Assembly (NCBI GenBank): GCA_023390555.1
Contig: JAEWCQ010000046.1
Location: 62,001-126,000 of the forward strand
DNA from: Bacillota bacterium
GTDB lineage: Bacteria; Bacillota; Clostridia; Lachnospirales; Lachnospiraceae
Length of the DNA: 64,000 bases
Direction of reading: 5' to 3'
How positions within the stretch are numbered: position 1 is the first letter of the stretch; each line of letters starts with the position of its first letter. The notes beneath the pieces were generated by a model. That model was given only the letters and a program-made list of their open reading frames with translations. It did no database searches and had not been told where the DNA came from. Both the position numbers and the translations under genes were made by a program. Positions 17,063 to 26,194 of the stretch are shown here, in pieces.

Positions 17063-18928
17063 ATGAACCGATTAGCTTTATCAGATGAACTATTGATGAC
17101 GATAGATAAGCCTGCACGTTATATCGGCAATGAGCTGAATATGGTCAGAAAAGATCTGCGCGATGTGGATATCCGATTTGTCATGTGCTTTCCCGATGTC
17201 TATGAGATTGGAATGTCACATCTTGGGATACAGATTCTTTATGATATGTTTAACAGACGTGAAGATGTTTACTGTGAACGCGTCTATTCCCCATGGCCGG
17301 ATCTGCATAAGATCATGAAAGAACAGCAGATACCGCTGTTTTCTCTGGAAACGCAGCAGCCCGTGAAACAGGCGGATTTTCTTGGAATTACCATTCAGTA
17401 TGAGATGTGTTACACCAATATTCTGCAGATTTTAGACCTGTCACAAATTCCCTTCTGGGCAAAGGATCGAACCGATGCGGATCCGATTGTCATCGGCGGC
17501 GGGCCTTGTACGTATAACCCGGAACCGATTGCGGAGTTTTTTGACCTGTTTTATATCGGCGAGGGTGAAATATCCTACGATGCGTTATTTGAACTGTATA
17601 AGGAATGTAGTAAGAGCGGAAAAAACCGGGATGAATTTTTGTATGAGGCTTCCAAAATACCAGGAATCTATGTACCTGCTCTCTATGACGTTTCCTATCG
17701 GGCAGACGGTACGATTGCTTCGATGAAACCGATTCGGGATGGTGTACCGGAAAAAGTCAAAAAGCAGATTGTGACCGATTTGACAGATGCGCCTTATCCG
17801 GAGAAACCGGTTGTGCCTTTCCTTAAGGCCACACAGGATCGTGTTGTTCTGGAAATTCAGCGCGGCTGCATCCGTGGCTGCCGTTTCTGTCAGGCAGGAA
17901 TGATTTACCGTCCGAACCGGGAAAAGGATGTGGAAGTGTTAAAAGAGTATGCCGTTCGGATGTTGCAGAGTACCGGACACGAAGAGATTTCCTTAAGTTC
18001 CTTAAGCTCTTCGGATTATTCACAGCTGGAAGAACTGGTCAGCTTTTTGATTGATACCTTTCAGGATAAGGGGGTGAATATTTCACTTCCTTCTTTGAGA
18101 ATTGATGCCTTTTCTCTCGATGTCATGCGTAAAGTACAGGATGTCCGCAAAAGCAGTCTCACGTTTGCACCGGAGGCCGGCTCCCAGAGACTTCGAAATG
18201 TCATCAACAAAGGGCTCACCGAAGAGGTGATTTTAGACGGTTCCGGAATGGCATTTGAAGGAGGCTGGCAGAAAGTGAAACTATACTTTATGCTGGGGCT
18301 TCCGACGGAGACCGAAGCGGACATGCAGGCCATTGCGGAGCTTGCAAATAAGATTGCCGCACGGTATTATGAAATTCCAAAAGAGCAGAGAAACGGGAAA
18401 TGCCAGATTACGATCAGTACCTCCTTTTTCGTGCCGAAGCCGTTTACGCCGTTTCAATGGGCGAGGATGTATGATAAGGACGATTATCTTGGACGTGCCA
18501 GAATAGTCAATAATGCCGTGAAGGAACAGTTAAACCGGAAGAGCATCAAGTACAACTGGCATGAGGCAGATGTAACCGTACTGGAAGGTGTTCTTGCACG
18601 CGGAGACCGCAAGCTCGGACAGGCACTGCTGAAGGTATATGAAAAAGGCGGCATTTTCGATGCCTGGACAGAATTTTTTGATAACAGACGCTGGATTGAA
18701 GCGTTTGAGGAGTGCGGAATCGATATGGATTTCTATACCACGCGTGAACGCCCGCTGGATGAAATATTCCCGTGGGATTATATTGATGACGGCGTTTCCC
18801 GCGAATTTCTGGAGCGCGAATGGAAAAATGCAGTGGAAGAGACGGTAACGCCGAACTGTCGTGAACGTTGTTCCGGCTGCGGCGGTATGCAGTTTCAAGG
18901 AGGTGTCTGTTATGAAAATCAGAATTAA
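17063..18928 (+). CDS. TIGR03960 family B12-binding-domain/radical SAM protein
   Basis: A 621-residue protein with an N-terminal B12-binding-like domain (CFPDVYEIGMSHLG, IGGGPCTYNPEP) and a radical SAM core with RGCIRGCRFCQAG (residues ~272-284). This is the TIGR03960 family, nearly always found with a TIGR03936 protein and an Rne/Rng RNase ahead of rplU, exactly as here. A role in RNA modification is suspected, but unproven. The C terminus ends in a Cys cluster (CRERCSGCGG). The next gene overlaps by 17 bases. Confidence 0.88.
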   Translation: MNRLALSDELLMTIDKPARYIGNELNMVRKDLRDVDIRFVMCFPDVYEIGMSHLGIQILYDMFNRREDVYCERVYSPWPDLHKIMKEQQIPLFSLETQQPVKQADFLGITIQYEMCYTNILQILDLSQIPFWAKDRTDADPIVIGGGPCTYNPEPIAEFFDLFYIGEGEISYDALFELYKECSKSGKNRDEFLYEASKIPGIYVPALYDVSYRADGTIASMKPIRDGVPEKVKKQIVTDLTDAPYPEKPVVPFLKATQDRVVLEIQRGCIRGCRFCQAGMIYRPNREKDVEVLKEYAVRMLQSTGHEEISLSSLSSSDYSQLEELVSFLIDTFQDKGVNISLPSLRIDAFSLDVMRKVQDVRKSSLTFAPEAGSQRLRNVINKGLTEEVILDGSGMAFEGGWQKVKLYFMLGLPTETEADMQAIAELANKIAARYYEIPKEQRNGKCQITISTSFFVPKPFTPFQWARMYDKDDYLGRARIVNNAVKEQLNRKSIKYNWHEADVTVLEGVLARGDRKLGQALLKVYEKGGIFDAWTEFFDNRRWIEAFEECGIDMDFYTTRERPLDEIFPWDYIDDGVSREFLEREWKNAVEETVTPNCRERCSGCGGMQFQGGVCYENQN

Positions 18929-19634
18929 ATTTCGGAAGTACGGCGTTATGAAATTCGTCGGACATCTGGATATCATGCGTTATTTTCAGAAAGCAATGCG
19001 CCGCGCGGACATAGATATTGCGTATTCCGGAGGATTCAGCCCGCATCAGATCATGTCCTTTGCAGCTCCTCTCGGCGTCGGAATTACAAGTGACGGAGAA
19101 TATCTGGACATTGAAGTCCATTCTACCGGAAGCTCTCTGGAGGCGGTGGAAGCCTTGAACCGGACGATGGTAGAAGGAGTGGAAGTCATTTCCTATAAGC
19201 TGCTTCCGGAGCAGGCGAAAACTGCAATGGCAATCGTAGCTGCTGCAGATTACGAAGTGTTTTATAAGGAAGGTTATGATCTTCCCGGTACGATCGAGGA
19301 CCTTCAAGTTAAGTTAAGGGAATTTTATGAATTGCCGGAAGAGATTTTGATTACCAAGAAGACGAAAAAAAGTGAAAAGGTCATGGATTTAAAGCAGCTG
19401 ATCTATAGTTTTAAAATCAGAGAACAGGATGGAAGACCGGTATATGAGTTAAGAGTCTGTACCGGAAGCACGGATAATGTAAAACCGGAACTCGTACTGG
19501 AATCCTTCTATCAGTTCCTTGGAAAAGAATACAATGAAATGGCATTCCAGCTTCACCGGCTGGATGTATATGCAAAAGAGGAAATTTCGGATGCATTCAT
19601 TTCATTGGATGAAATGGGAGAGAATATTGAATAG
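18912..19634 (+). CDS. TIGR03936 family radical SAM-associated protein
   Basis: A 240-residue protein from the ATG at 18912, preceded by GGAGGT inside the upstream gene. It matches the TIGR03936 (DUF2344) partner of the preceding radical SAM enzyme: opening KIRIKFRKYG..KFVGHLD, the MRRADIDIAYSGGFSPHQ block and later GVGITSDGEY. It has no cysteine cluster of its own. The 17-base overlap with its partner implies tight coupling and a joint function. Confidence 0.87.
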   Translation: MKIRIKFRKYGVMKFVGHLDIMRYFQKAMRRADIDIAYSGGFSPHQIMSFAAPLGVGITSDGEYLDIEVHSTGSSLEAVEALNRTMVEGVEVISYKLLPEQAKTAMAIVAAADYEVFYKEGYDLPGTIEDLQVKLREFYELPEEILITKKTKKSEKVMDLKQLIYSFKIREQDGRPVYELRVCTGSTDNVKPELVLESFYQFLGKEYNEMAFQLHRLDVYAKEEISDAFISLDEMGENIE

Positions 19635-20814
19635 GCGTTTCCTAATTACAAAAATAGAACTGAATCGTCAGGATTTCGAAGTATTTGCAGAATATGAAGA
19701 AAACAGAAATCTGGTGGATGTGACCTGCGAATCCATACAGAAGAAAAGTATTCTGGGCAATATCTATATCGGACGTGTCAAAGATATCGTGAAGAATCTG
19801 AATGCCGCATTTATCGATATCGGGAATAATTTGGTCTGTTATTACCCGCTGGAAGACTACAAATCCCCCATATTTACCCATAAGATTGGGAAAAAACCGC
19901 TTTGCCAGGGGGATGAACTTGTGGTTCAGGTTACAAAAGAAGCGGTAAAGACAAAATTTCCCGTAGTCACGACCAATTTGAACTTTTCTGGAAATTATCT
20001 GATTCTGACAACCGAAAATCATCAGCTTGGAATATCGAACAAATTGAATAAAGAGAAAAAGAACTTCTATAAAGAATTATTTGCAGATACGCATTTTGCG
20101 GATCATGGCGTGATTGTGCGGACGAATGCCGCAAACGCCAGTCCTGATGCGCTTATGGAAGAATACCGGCAGCTGCGTCAGGAATATGAGATTTTGCTGC
20201 AGACCTGTCAGGGCAAGACCGTCTTTAGCTGTTTAAAGAAGTCTGAAGCTTTTTACCTGAAGGAGTTAAAGGCAAGGGTGTTAGAAGAAATAGATGAAAT
20301 AATTACGGATGATGCTGCAATCTACCATGAACTTCAGGGACATGATAATCTTGCATCCCGATGTGGAATTCGATTCTATGAAGATGCATCCTATCCGCTT
20401 TCCAGACTTTATGCGGTGTCTACGGATATTGAGGCTGCGTTAAAGGAACGGGTCTGGCTGAATTCAGGTGCATATCTGATTATTTCTCCGACGGAAGCTC
20501 TGACGGTGATTGATGTCAACAGCGGGAAAAACAGTTCTGTCAAAAGTAAGCAGGAAATGATCTTAAAGATCAATCAGGAGGCCGCCGCCGAAATTGCAAA
20601 GCAGCTTCGCATCCGCAATCTGTCCGGGATCTGCATTATAGACTTTATCAATATGCAGTCGAAAGACGATATGGATGCGCTGATGCACGACTTTCGTGTG
20701 GCTTTAAAAAAAGATACCGTTGCAGTACAGCTGATTGATATCACCAAGCTTGGGCTGGTAGAACTGACACGGAAAAAAGAAAAGCGTTCGCTCTATGAGC
20801 AGATTTTTGCGTAG
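19627..20814 (+). CDS. rng: Rne/Rng family ribonuclease
   Basis: A 395-residue RNase E/G family protein. An S1-like domain is seen at ILGNIYIGRVKDIVKNL (residues ~45-61), and the DNase I-like catalytic aspartates lie in VIDVNSGKN and CIIDFINMQ. The Cys-x-x-Cys zinc link and small domain of E. coli RNase G are missing, as in other short Clostridial versions. I chose a TTG start at 19627 with GGGAGAG upstream because it gives the expected N terminus (LNRRFLITK); it overlaps the preceding gene by 8 bases. Longer ATG starts lie inside that gene and give an unrelated N terminus. Confidence 0.85.
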   Translation: MNRRFLITKIELNRQDFEVFAEYEENRNLVDVTCESIQKKSILGNIYIGRVKDIVKNLNAAFIDIGNNLVCYYPLEDYKSPIFTHKIGKKPLCQGDELVVQVTKEAVKTKFPVVTTNLNFSGNYLILTTENHQLGISNKLNKEKKNFYKELFADTHFADHGVIVRTNAANASPDALMEEYRQLRQEYEILLQTCQGKTVFSCLKKSEAFYLKELKARVLEEIDEIITDDAAIYHELQGHDNLASRCGIRFYEDASYPLSRLYAVSTDIEAALKERVWLNSGAYLIISPTEALTVIDVNSGKNSSVKSKQEMILKINQEAAAEIAKQLRIRNLSGICIIDFINMQSKDDMDALMHDFRVALKKDTVAVQLIDITKLGLVELTRKKEKRSLYEQIFA

Positions 20815-20868
20815 AATATTTGTATGGAATAGAAATTGCAGATACAAACCGGAAACCAGAAAAATAGA

Positions 20869-20980
20869 TTGACGTGATTCGGTAATTATGATATTATACT
20901 ACGGTATGCCGCACAGTGAGGTTGTCAAAGTCTGGAAACAGCACCGTAACTGGCGAGTAATGATAAATAGGAGGTGCCAT
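20869..20980 (+). promoter_or_regulatory. Promoter and probable L21 leader upstream of rplU
   Basis: TTGACG (20869-20874), 17-base spacer, TATTAT (20892-20897). The ~80-base leader that follows contains ACGGTA..CACCGTAAC complementary segments and ends with AGGAGGTG before the rplU ATG. Rfam has an L21 leader family in this position in Firmicutes, which autoregulates the rplU operon; I infer this is a member, not having run a covariance search. Confidence 0.65.
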
Positions 20981-21289
20981 ATGTACGCAATTATAGCAAC
21001 AGGTGGTAAACAGTACAAAGTAGCCGAAGGCGATATCATTACCATTGAAAAGCTTGGTGTTGAAGCTGGAGAGACTGTTACTTTTGATCAGGTCTTAGCT
21101 GTAAACAACGGTTCATTGGTTGTTGGTGATCCAACGGTATCAAATGCAACCGTAACTGCTTCTGTCGTAAAAGAAGGAAGAGGCAAAAAGGTTATCGTTT
21201 ACAAGTATAAGAGAAAAACCGGTTATCACAAGAAAAACGGTCACAGACAGGCGTTTACACAGGTTAAGATCGAAAAGATTAATGGATAA
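20981..21289 (+). CDS. rplU: 50S ribosomal protein L21
   Basis: A 102-residue protein with the L21 opening MYAIIATGGKQYKVAEGD and the C-terminal KYKRKTGYHKKNGHRQ.FT.VKI signature. AGGAGGT lies 7 bases ahead of the ATG. It is the first gene of the conserved rplU-prp-rpmA operon. The longer reading frame from 20888 is the leader and is not expected to be translated. Confidence 0.97.
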   Translation: MYAIIATGGKQYKVAEGDIITIEKLGVEAGETVTFDQVLAVNNGSLVVGDPTVSNATVTASVVKEGRGKKVIVYKYKRKTGYHKKNGHRQAFTQVKIEKING

Positions 21290-21305
21290 TCGATAAGGAA
21301 TTGTT

Positions 21306-21635
21306 ATGATAAAAATAACGATTTTCAGAAACAGTGATACATCCTATATGGGATTTGACTGTATCGGACATGCTGGTTTTGCTCCGGAAGGAGAAGATAT
21401 TATATGCGCAGGCGTTTCTTCGCTTGTCATTAATACTGTGAATTCCATTGCATGTTTCACAAAGATGAAGTTCTCCACGGATTCTGATGAGGAAACCGGG
21501 AAATTAACCGTACGGTTTAAACATCCGGCAGACCATGATACAGATCTCCTGATGCAGTCACTTGTTTTAGGCTTACAGGGAATACAAAACAGTTACGGAA
21601 ATGAGTATATTAAACTTGATTTCAGGGAGGTGTAA
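21306..21635 (+). CDS. prp: Ribosomal-processing cysteine protease Prp (YsxB)
   Basis: A 109-residue protease with the catalytic pair in GHAGFA (His) and IICAGVSSLVINT (Cys). Prp removes the N-terminal extension of ribosomal protein L27 in Firmicutes. Its substrate is encoded 3 bases downstream, where L27 indeed has such an extension. The gene position between rplU and rpmA is invariant in this phylum. Confidence 0.94.
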   Translation: MIKITIFRNSDTSYMGFDCIGHAGFAPEGEDIICAGVSSLVINTVNSIACFTKMKFSTDSDEETGKLTVRFKHPADHDTDLLMQSLVLGLQGIQNSYGNEYIKLDFREV

Positions 21636-21638
21636 GAC

Positions 21639-21929
21639 ATGTTAACAATGAACCTTCAGTTTTTCGCTCATAAAAAGGGAGTTGGTTCTACCAAGAACGG
21701 TAGAGATTCCGAATCCAAGAGATTAGGTGCGAAAAGAGCAGACGGACAGTTCGTAAAGGCTGGCAACATTTTATACAGACAGCGCGGAACTAAGATTCAT
21801 CCAGGCGTGAATGTAGGCATCGGTGGCGATGATACTTTATTCGCTCTGACAGATGGAGTCTTGAGATTTGAGAGAAAAGGAAGAGATAAGAAACAGGCTT
21901 CCGTATATCCAATAGCAAGCAACGAATAA
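21639..21929 (+). CDS. rpmA: 50S ribosomal protein L27 with Prp-cleaved N-terminal extension
   Basis: A 96-residue L27. The mature protein would begin at AHKKGVGSTKNGRDS; the preceding extension MLTMNLQFF matches the Prp cleavage motif (cut after ..LQFF). Correct trimming is needed for L27 to reach the peptidyl transferase centre. GGGAGGTG precedes the start. It ends the operon and is followed by a terminator. Confidence 0.96.
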   Translation: MLTMNLQFFAHKKGVGSTKNGRDSESKRLGAKRADGQFVKAGNILYRQRGTKIHPGVNVGIGGDDTLFALTDGVLRFERKGRDKKQASVYPIASNE

Positions 21930-21938
21930 AATGACCAG

Positions 21939-21967
21939 ATAGACCCGACATATTCTGCCGGGTCTAT
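21939..21967 (+). terminator. Terminator after rpmA
   Basis: Perfect 9-base stem ATAGACCCG / CGGGTCTAT (21939-21947 with 21959-21967), followed by TTTATCATTTT. The T-run is interrupted, but the position 9 bases past the stop fits. Confidence 0.78.
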
Positions 21968-22109
21968 TTTATCATTTTAGGAGAAAAAACTGTTCCAGGA
22001 ACATGTGAAGATTATGGTGTTCCCATAGAATAAAATTGAACGCAGTACACTTTGGTTCTGTGAACGAAAATAGACTGATAATCCAAAACTATTTTGGTAA
22101 CGATACAAT

Positions 22110-22129
22110 TGACAGATGTTAATCTGTCA
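22110..22129. repeat. Short perfect inverted repeat in the obgE leader
   Basis: TGACAGAT / ATCTGTCA with a GTTA loop, 27 bases ahead of the obgE start. There is no T-run, so it is not a terminator. It could be an operator or an RNA hairpin near the obgE ribosome-binding region. A TTGACA sequence overlaps its left arm. Confidence 0.5.
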
Positions 22130-22155
22130 CATTTGAGAATATGAGGTAGAGAGTA

Positions 22156-23439
22156 ATGTTTGCCGACAGTGCAAAAATAATCATAAAGTCAGGAAAAGGC
22201 GGCGATGGACATGTTAGTTTTCGCCGTGAGAAATATGTGCCGGACGGTGGTCCGGACGGCGGCGACGGAGGAAAAGGTGGTGATGTCATCTTTGTTGTGG
22301 ATGAGGGAATCAACACGCTGAATGAATTTCGTCATAAGCGTAAGTTTGCCGCACAAGTCGGAGAAGAAGGCGGAAAACGGAACTGCCATGGAAAAAAAGG
22401 TGAAGATCTTATTTTGAAGGTACCGGCAGGTACCATTATACGGGATGCCGCGACCGAAAAAGTCATTGCTGATATGTCCGGAACGAACATCCGTCAGGTT
22501 ATTTTAACCGGAGGAAAAGGCGGACTCGGAAATCAGCATTTTGCGACCGCTTCGATGCAGGCACCAAAATATGCACAGCCGGGTCAGGAAGCGCTTGAAC
22601 TTGAGGTTCGGCTGGAACTTAAAGTGATTGCGGATGTGGGGCTGGTAGGTTTCCCGAATGTCGGAAAATCTACACTGTTATCCTGTGTGACAAATGCAAC
22701 ACCAAAGATAGCCAATTATCACTTCACGACGTTAAATCCAATTCTTGGCGTGGTAGATCTGGGCGACGGAGATGGATTTGTGATGGCGGATATTCCGGGC
22801 TTAATTGAGGGCGCTTCAGAGGGAATCGGACTGGGACATGAATTCTTAAAACACATTGAACGTACGAAGGTCATGATTCATGTTGTGGATGCGGCTTCTA
22901 CCGAAGGCCGAGATCCGATTGCCGATATCTATGCAATCAATAAAGAGCTGGAATCTTATAATTCCGGATTAATGCAGAAGCCGCAGGTGATTGCAGCAAA
23001 CAAAATTGATGCCATTTATGAAGGTGAGAATGAAGTGATCCAGCAGCTTCGTGCTGAATTTGAACCGAAGGGCATGAAGGTGTTTCCAATATCAGCGGTG
23101 AGTAAAAAGGGCTTAAAGGAATTGCTTTACCATGTAAAAGAGCTACTGAATCAGGCCGGTGACGCACCGATCATCTATGAACAGGAATTCTTTCCAGATT
23201 CCCATGTTCTGGATGCATATACCATTGAAGTCAGTTCGGAAGACGGTGCTTACGTTGTGGAAGGACCAAAGATTGATAAAATGTTAGGATACACCAATAT
23301 TGATTCCGAGAAGGGATTTTTGTTCTTCCAGAAATTCCTGAAACAGCAGGGAATCTTAGAAGAACTGGAAAAGATGGGCATACAGGAAGGTGATACCGTC
23401 CGCATGTATGGTCTTGAATTTGATTATTATAAGGAGTAG
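22156..23439 (+). CDS. obgE: GTPase Obg (CgtA)
   Basis: A 427-residue GTPase of late 50S assembly and stress signalling. The Gly-rich OBG domain (residues ~1-158, with SGKGGDGHVSFRREK) precedes the G domain: G1 GFPNVGKST, G2 region TTLNPILGV, G3 DIPGLIEGA, G4 ANKID. A C-terminal OCT domain is present (residues ~350-427). The gene follows the L21-L27 operon, its usual place. Confidence 0.96.
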   Translation: MFADSAKIIIKSGKGGDGHVSFRREKYVPDGGPDGGDGGKGGDVIFVVDEGINTLNEFRHKRKFAAQVGEEGGKRNCHGKKGEDLILKVPAGTIIRDAATEKVIADMSGTNIRQVILTGGKGGLGNQHFATASMQAPKYAQPGQEALELEVRLELKVIADVGLVGFPNVGKSTLLSCVTNATPKIANYHFTTLNPILGVVDLGDGDGFVMADIPGLIEGASEGIGLGHEFLKHIERTKVMIHVVDAASTEGRDPIADIYAINKELESYNSGLMQKPQVIAANKIDAIYEGENEVIQQLRAEFEPKGMKVFPISAVSKKGLKELLYHVKELLNQAGDAPIIYEQEFFPDSHVLDAYTIEVSSEDGAYVVEGPKIDKMLGYTNIDSEKGFLFFQKFLKQQGILEELEKMGIQEGDTVRMYGLEFDYYKE

Positions 23440-23443
23440 AACA

Positions 23444-23734
23444 ATGACAAGCAAGCAGCGTTCTTATTTAAAAGGATTAGCAAGTAACATGACCCCGATC
23501 TTCCAGATTGGGAAAGCAAGTCTGACACCGGAGATCGTAACGGCTTTGGACGAAGCAATTGAGAAAAGAGAACTGATCAAAGTTTCTGTCCTCAAAAACT
23601 GTGCGGATGACCCGCATGAAATTGCAGAAATAATTGCAGAACGTACTAAATCACAGGTGGTTGTAGTAATCGGGAAAAAAATCGTGCTCTACCGCCCATC
23701 GAAGAAAAATCCAAAAATAGAACTTCCGAAATAA
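23444..23734 (+). CDS. yhbY: YhbY/CRM-domain RNA-binding protein
   Basis: A 96-residue CRM domain protein: opening TSKQRSYLKGLA, the GxxG-like segment FQIGKASLTPE and the C-terminal VVVIGKKIVLYRPSKK. YhbY associates with pre-50S particles. AAGGAG precedes the ATG at 23444, which is 4 bases past the obgE stop. A longer frame from 23390 overlaps obgE and lacks support. Confidence 0.92.
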   Translation: MTSKQRSYLKGLASNMTPIFQIGKASLTPEIVTALDEAIEKRELIKVSVLKNCADDPHEIAEIIAERTKSQVVVVIGKKIVLYRPSKKNPKIELPK

Positions 23735-23755
23735 AGCATGGGGAGCCTGAAACAA

Positions 23756-24364
23756 ATGTCTGAAAAAAAGATCGGTATTATGGGTGGCACGTTCAATCCG
23801 ATTCATAATGGCCATTTGATACTGGCTGAAAATGCATACAGCCAATACCAGCTTGATAAGATTTACTTTATACCGGCAGGCATACCTCCGCATAAGAGAA
23901 ATGCCGCAATTGCGGATGGCGATGTCCGATGTAAAATGGTGGAGCTTGCCATATCGGATAATCCGGCGTTTGCCATCTCCAATATAGAAATATGTTCCGG
24001 TGAAATGAGTTATACGTTCCAAACGCTGGAACAATTAAAAGAAAAGATGCCGGATACGGAAATCTATTTTATCATGGGTGCGGACTCTCTTTCTGATTTT
24101 CCAACCTGGAGAAATCCACAGCGTATTTGCGAGTTGTCCAGACTTTTGGTAGCGGTTCGTGACGATCTCGATCACGCCGAACTGGAACAGATGGCCAGCC
24201 GGATTCGGTCTGATTTTCATACGAAAGTCGATTTGCTGAACACACCAAACATCTCGATTTCTTCGCATGATATCCGCAACAGAATTAGTGATCGACGTTC
24301 CATACGTTATCTCGTACCGGAAGCAGTCCGAAAATATATTGGAGACAAAAGTCTCTATCTATGA
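23756..24364 (+). CDS. nadD: Nicotinate-nucleotide adenylyltransferase
   Basis: A 202-residue enzyme forming nicotinic acid adenine dinucleotide. The motif GIMGGTFNPIHNGHL near the N terminus and ISSHDIRNRI near the C terminus are diagnostic. The start could be 23738 (adds MGSLKQ) or 23756; I prefer 23756 because GGGAG then falls at a usable distance. The gene is between yhbY and yqeK, a conserved order. Confidence 0.93.
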   Translation: MSEKKIGIMGGTFNPIHNGHLILAENAYSQYQLDKIYFIPAGIPPHKRNAAIADGDVRCKMVELAISDNPAFAISNIEICSGEMSYTFQTLEQLKEKMPDTEIYFIMGADSLSDFPTWRNPQRICELSRLLVAVRDDLDHAELEQMASRIRSDFHTKVDLLNTPNISISSHDIRNRISDRRSIRYLVPEAVRKYIGDKSLYL

Positions 24365-24397
24365 ATTTAAAATGACTAAAGCAGCTGAGGAAATGAT

Positions 24398-24985
24398 ATG
24401 GATGAACAATTTCATGAAATCCAGACACAATTAAAAAAAGAACTGGACAAGGATCGGTATGAACATACTCTGGGTGTCATGTATACGGCGGGATGTCTTG
24501 CCATGCGTTACAATTATGACATGAAAAAAGCGATGCTGGCAGGCCTGTTGCATGATTGCGCAAAATGTATTCCAAATGAGAAAAAGATAAAACTTTGCAG
24601 GAAAAATGATATCATACTGACGAAAATCGAACTGGAGAATCCGTTTCTGATTCATGCAAAATTAGGTGCATTTATTGCTTCCAGTAAATATGATATTACA
24701 GATAAAGAAATTCTTCATGCAATACAGGTGCATACAACCGGTGCTCCGGCAATGAATATACTCGATCAGATTGTCTTTATCTCCGATTATATTGAACCGA
24801 ATCGAACAAAGGCAGAAGATCTGGAAAATATCCGGACACTTGCATTCGAAGATTTAAATCAGGCCACATTGAAAATACTGAGTGATACATTAAAATATCT
24901 CAACGACCATCGTGACAGGGACAGTATTGACCCTGAAACCATGGAGACGTATGAATACTATAAGCAGGAGGCAAAGCATGAATAA
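24398..24985 (+). CDS. yqeK: YqeK family HD-domain hydrolase (diadenosine tetraphosphatase-like)
   Basis: A 195-residue HD superfamily protein. The metal-binding residues are visible as H in YEHTLGVMYTA, the HD pair in GLLHDCAK, and D in FISDYIEPNR. Family members from Firmicutes hydrolyse Ap4A symmetrically. The stop overlaps the rsfS start by 8 bases. The conserved neighbourhood nadD-yqeK-rsfS supports the call. Confidence 0.9.
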   Translation: MDEQFHEIQTQLKKELDKDRYEHTLGVMYTAGCLAMRYNYDMKKAMLAGLLHDCAKCIPNEKKIKLCRKNDIILTKIELENPFLIHAKLGAFIASSKYDITDKEILHAIQVHTTGAPAMNILDQIVFISDYIEPNRTKAEDLENIRTLAFEDLNQATLKILSDTLKYLNDHRDRDSIDPETMETYEYYKQEAKHE

Positions 24986-25331
24986 TGATTCTAAGGAAAT
25001 GGCAAAACTGGCATGTAAAGCATTAGAAGAGAAGAAAGCAGAAAATATCCGTCTGATAGACATCAGTGAGGTGTCGGTCATCGCGGATTATTTTATCATT
25101 GCGAACGGTCTGAATCCGAATCAGCTGCAGGCAATGCAGGATGCTGTTGACGAGGCATTGTATAAAGCAGGATACCGCGTAAAACAGATTGAGGGAAATC
25201 AGCGTTCCAGTTGGATACTGATGGATTATAGCGATATCATCGTCCACATCTTTTCAAAGGAAGACAGATTATTCTATAATCTCGAAAAAGTATGGCATGA
25301 CGGAAAACAGATTGAACTGGATGAACTGTAA
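24978..25331 (+). CDS. rsfS: Ribosome silencing factor RsfS
   Basis: A 117-residue protein that binds L14 and blocks subunit joining. Conserved blocks: LIDISEVSVIADYFIIANG, GYRVKQIEGNQRSSWILMDYSDIIVHIF. AGGAGG is 8 bases ahead of the ATG at 24978, inside the end of yqeK. It closes this + strand operon; a strong bidirectional hairpin follows. Confidence 0.95.
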   Translation: MNNDSKEMAKLACKALEEKKAENIRLIDISEVSVIADYFIIANGLNPNQLQAMQDAVDEALYKAGYRVKQIEGNQRSSWILMDYSDIIVHIFSKEDRLFYNLEKVWHDGKQIELDEL

Positions 25332-25433
25332 GCAGAAATAGAAGTTTATTGTTATGCAGTACGGAGTGTTGTTTGACTCGTAGTAACGAAACATTGCCCT
25401 TTATGGCAACAGTGACTTTTCTTTAAACTTAAT

Positions 25434-25487
25434 AACAGGTATGATTGAAAGATGCATATATTTCCATCCGTTCCAATCATACCTGTT
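25434..25487. terminator. Bidirectional terminator between rsfS and lexA
   Basis: Perfect 14-base stem AACAGGTATGATTG / CAATCATACCTGTT (25434-25447 and 25474-25487), with T-rich sequence after it on the + strand and also on the - strand. It lies between two convergent genes and can serve both. Confidence 0.8.
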
Positions 25488-25503
25488 TTATTTTCCGCAA
25501 TTT

Positions 25504-26118
25504 TTAGAAGAAGCGGAAGACTCCAAACACCTTACCAAGAATTTGACATTCCGGCACAATGATCGGTTCCATGGAATCATTCTCCGGCTGTAACCGATAG
25601 TGTCCGTTTTCCTTATAAAATGTCTTCACTGTGGCTGAATCCTCTATAAGCGCCACCACCATATCACCATTCAGGGCAGTTGGCTGTTTCTGAACGAGAA
25701 TATAATCTCCATCAAAAATCCCCGCATTTATCATACTTTCTCCCTTTACATTCAACAAAAAGGATTCTTCATTCGGCATGAACTCAGCCGGAATCGGAAA
25801 ATAACTGCTGATATTTTCCACTGCCAGCAGAGGCTGCCCTGCAGCGACCTTTCCCAGCATAGGAACATTCACAACTTCACGTCTTGTTAAATTAAAGTTA
25901 TCATCAATAATCTCTATGGCACGTGGTTTTGTCGGATCTCTCCGAATATAGCCGTTTTTTTCCAGCGTTTCCAGATGGGAATGCACGGATGAAGTGGACT
26001 TCAAATGAACTGCCTCACAGATTTCCCTCACTGCCGGCGGATATCCGCGGTTTAAAATTTCCTGTTTGATATATTCCAGTATCTCACGCTGTTTTGCGCT
26101 GATTTTTCCATATGACAT
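25504..26118 (-). CDS. lexA: SOS repressor LexA
   Basis: A 204-residue LexA. An N-terminal winged-helix DNA-binding domain (residues ~1-65, EICEAVHLKSTSSVHSHL) precedes the S24 self-cleavage domain: the Ala-Gly scissile bond is in KVAAGQPL, the nucleophile Ser in KGESMINAG and the catalytic Lys in SATVKTF. RecA filaments trigger cleavage and derepression. AGGAGGT precedes the ATG at 26118. It is divergent from a LysM protein gene, the classic lexA-yneA layout, with LexA boxes between. Confidence 0.95.
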   Translation of the reverse strand: MSYGKISAKQREILEYIKQEILNRGYPPAVREICEAVHLKSTSSVHSHLETLEKNGYIRRDPTKPRAIEIIDDNFNLTRREVVNVPMLGKVAAGQPLLAVENISSYFPIPAEFMPNEESFLLNVKGESMINAGIFDGDYILVQKQPTALNGDMVVALIEDSATVKTFYKENGHYRLQPENDSMEPIIVPECQILGKVFGVFRFF

Positions 26119-26194
26119 GCAAATACCTCCTAAAGTAGCAAATCTGTTAAAAAAATAGTACCATACTATAACGCAAAATGCAAACACATATTCG

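Noticed and set aside
18861..18911. Upstream start for the TIGR03936 gene at 18861.
   Set aside because: It gives an atypical extension overlapping the Cys tail of the partner gene; GGAGGT is placed for the ATG at 18912.
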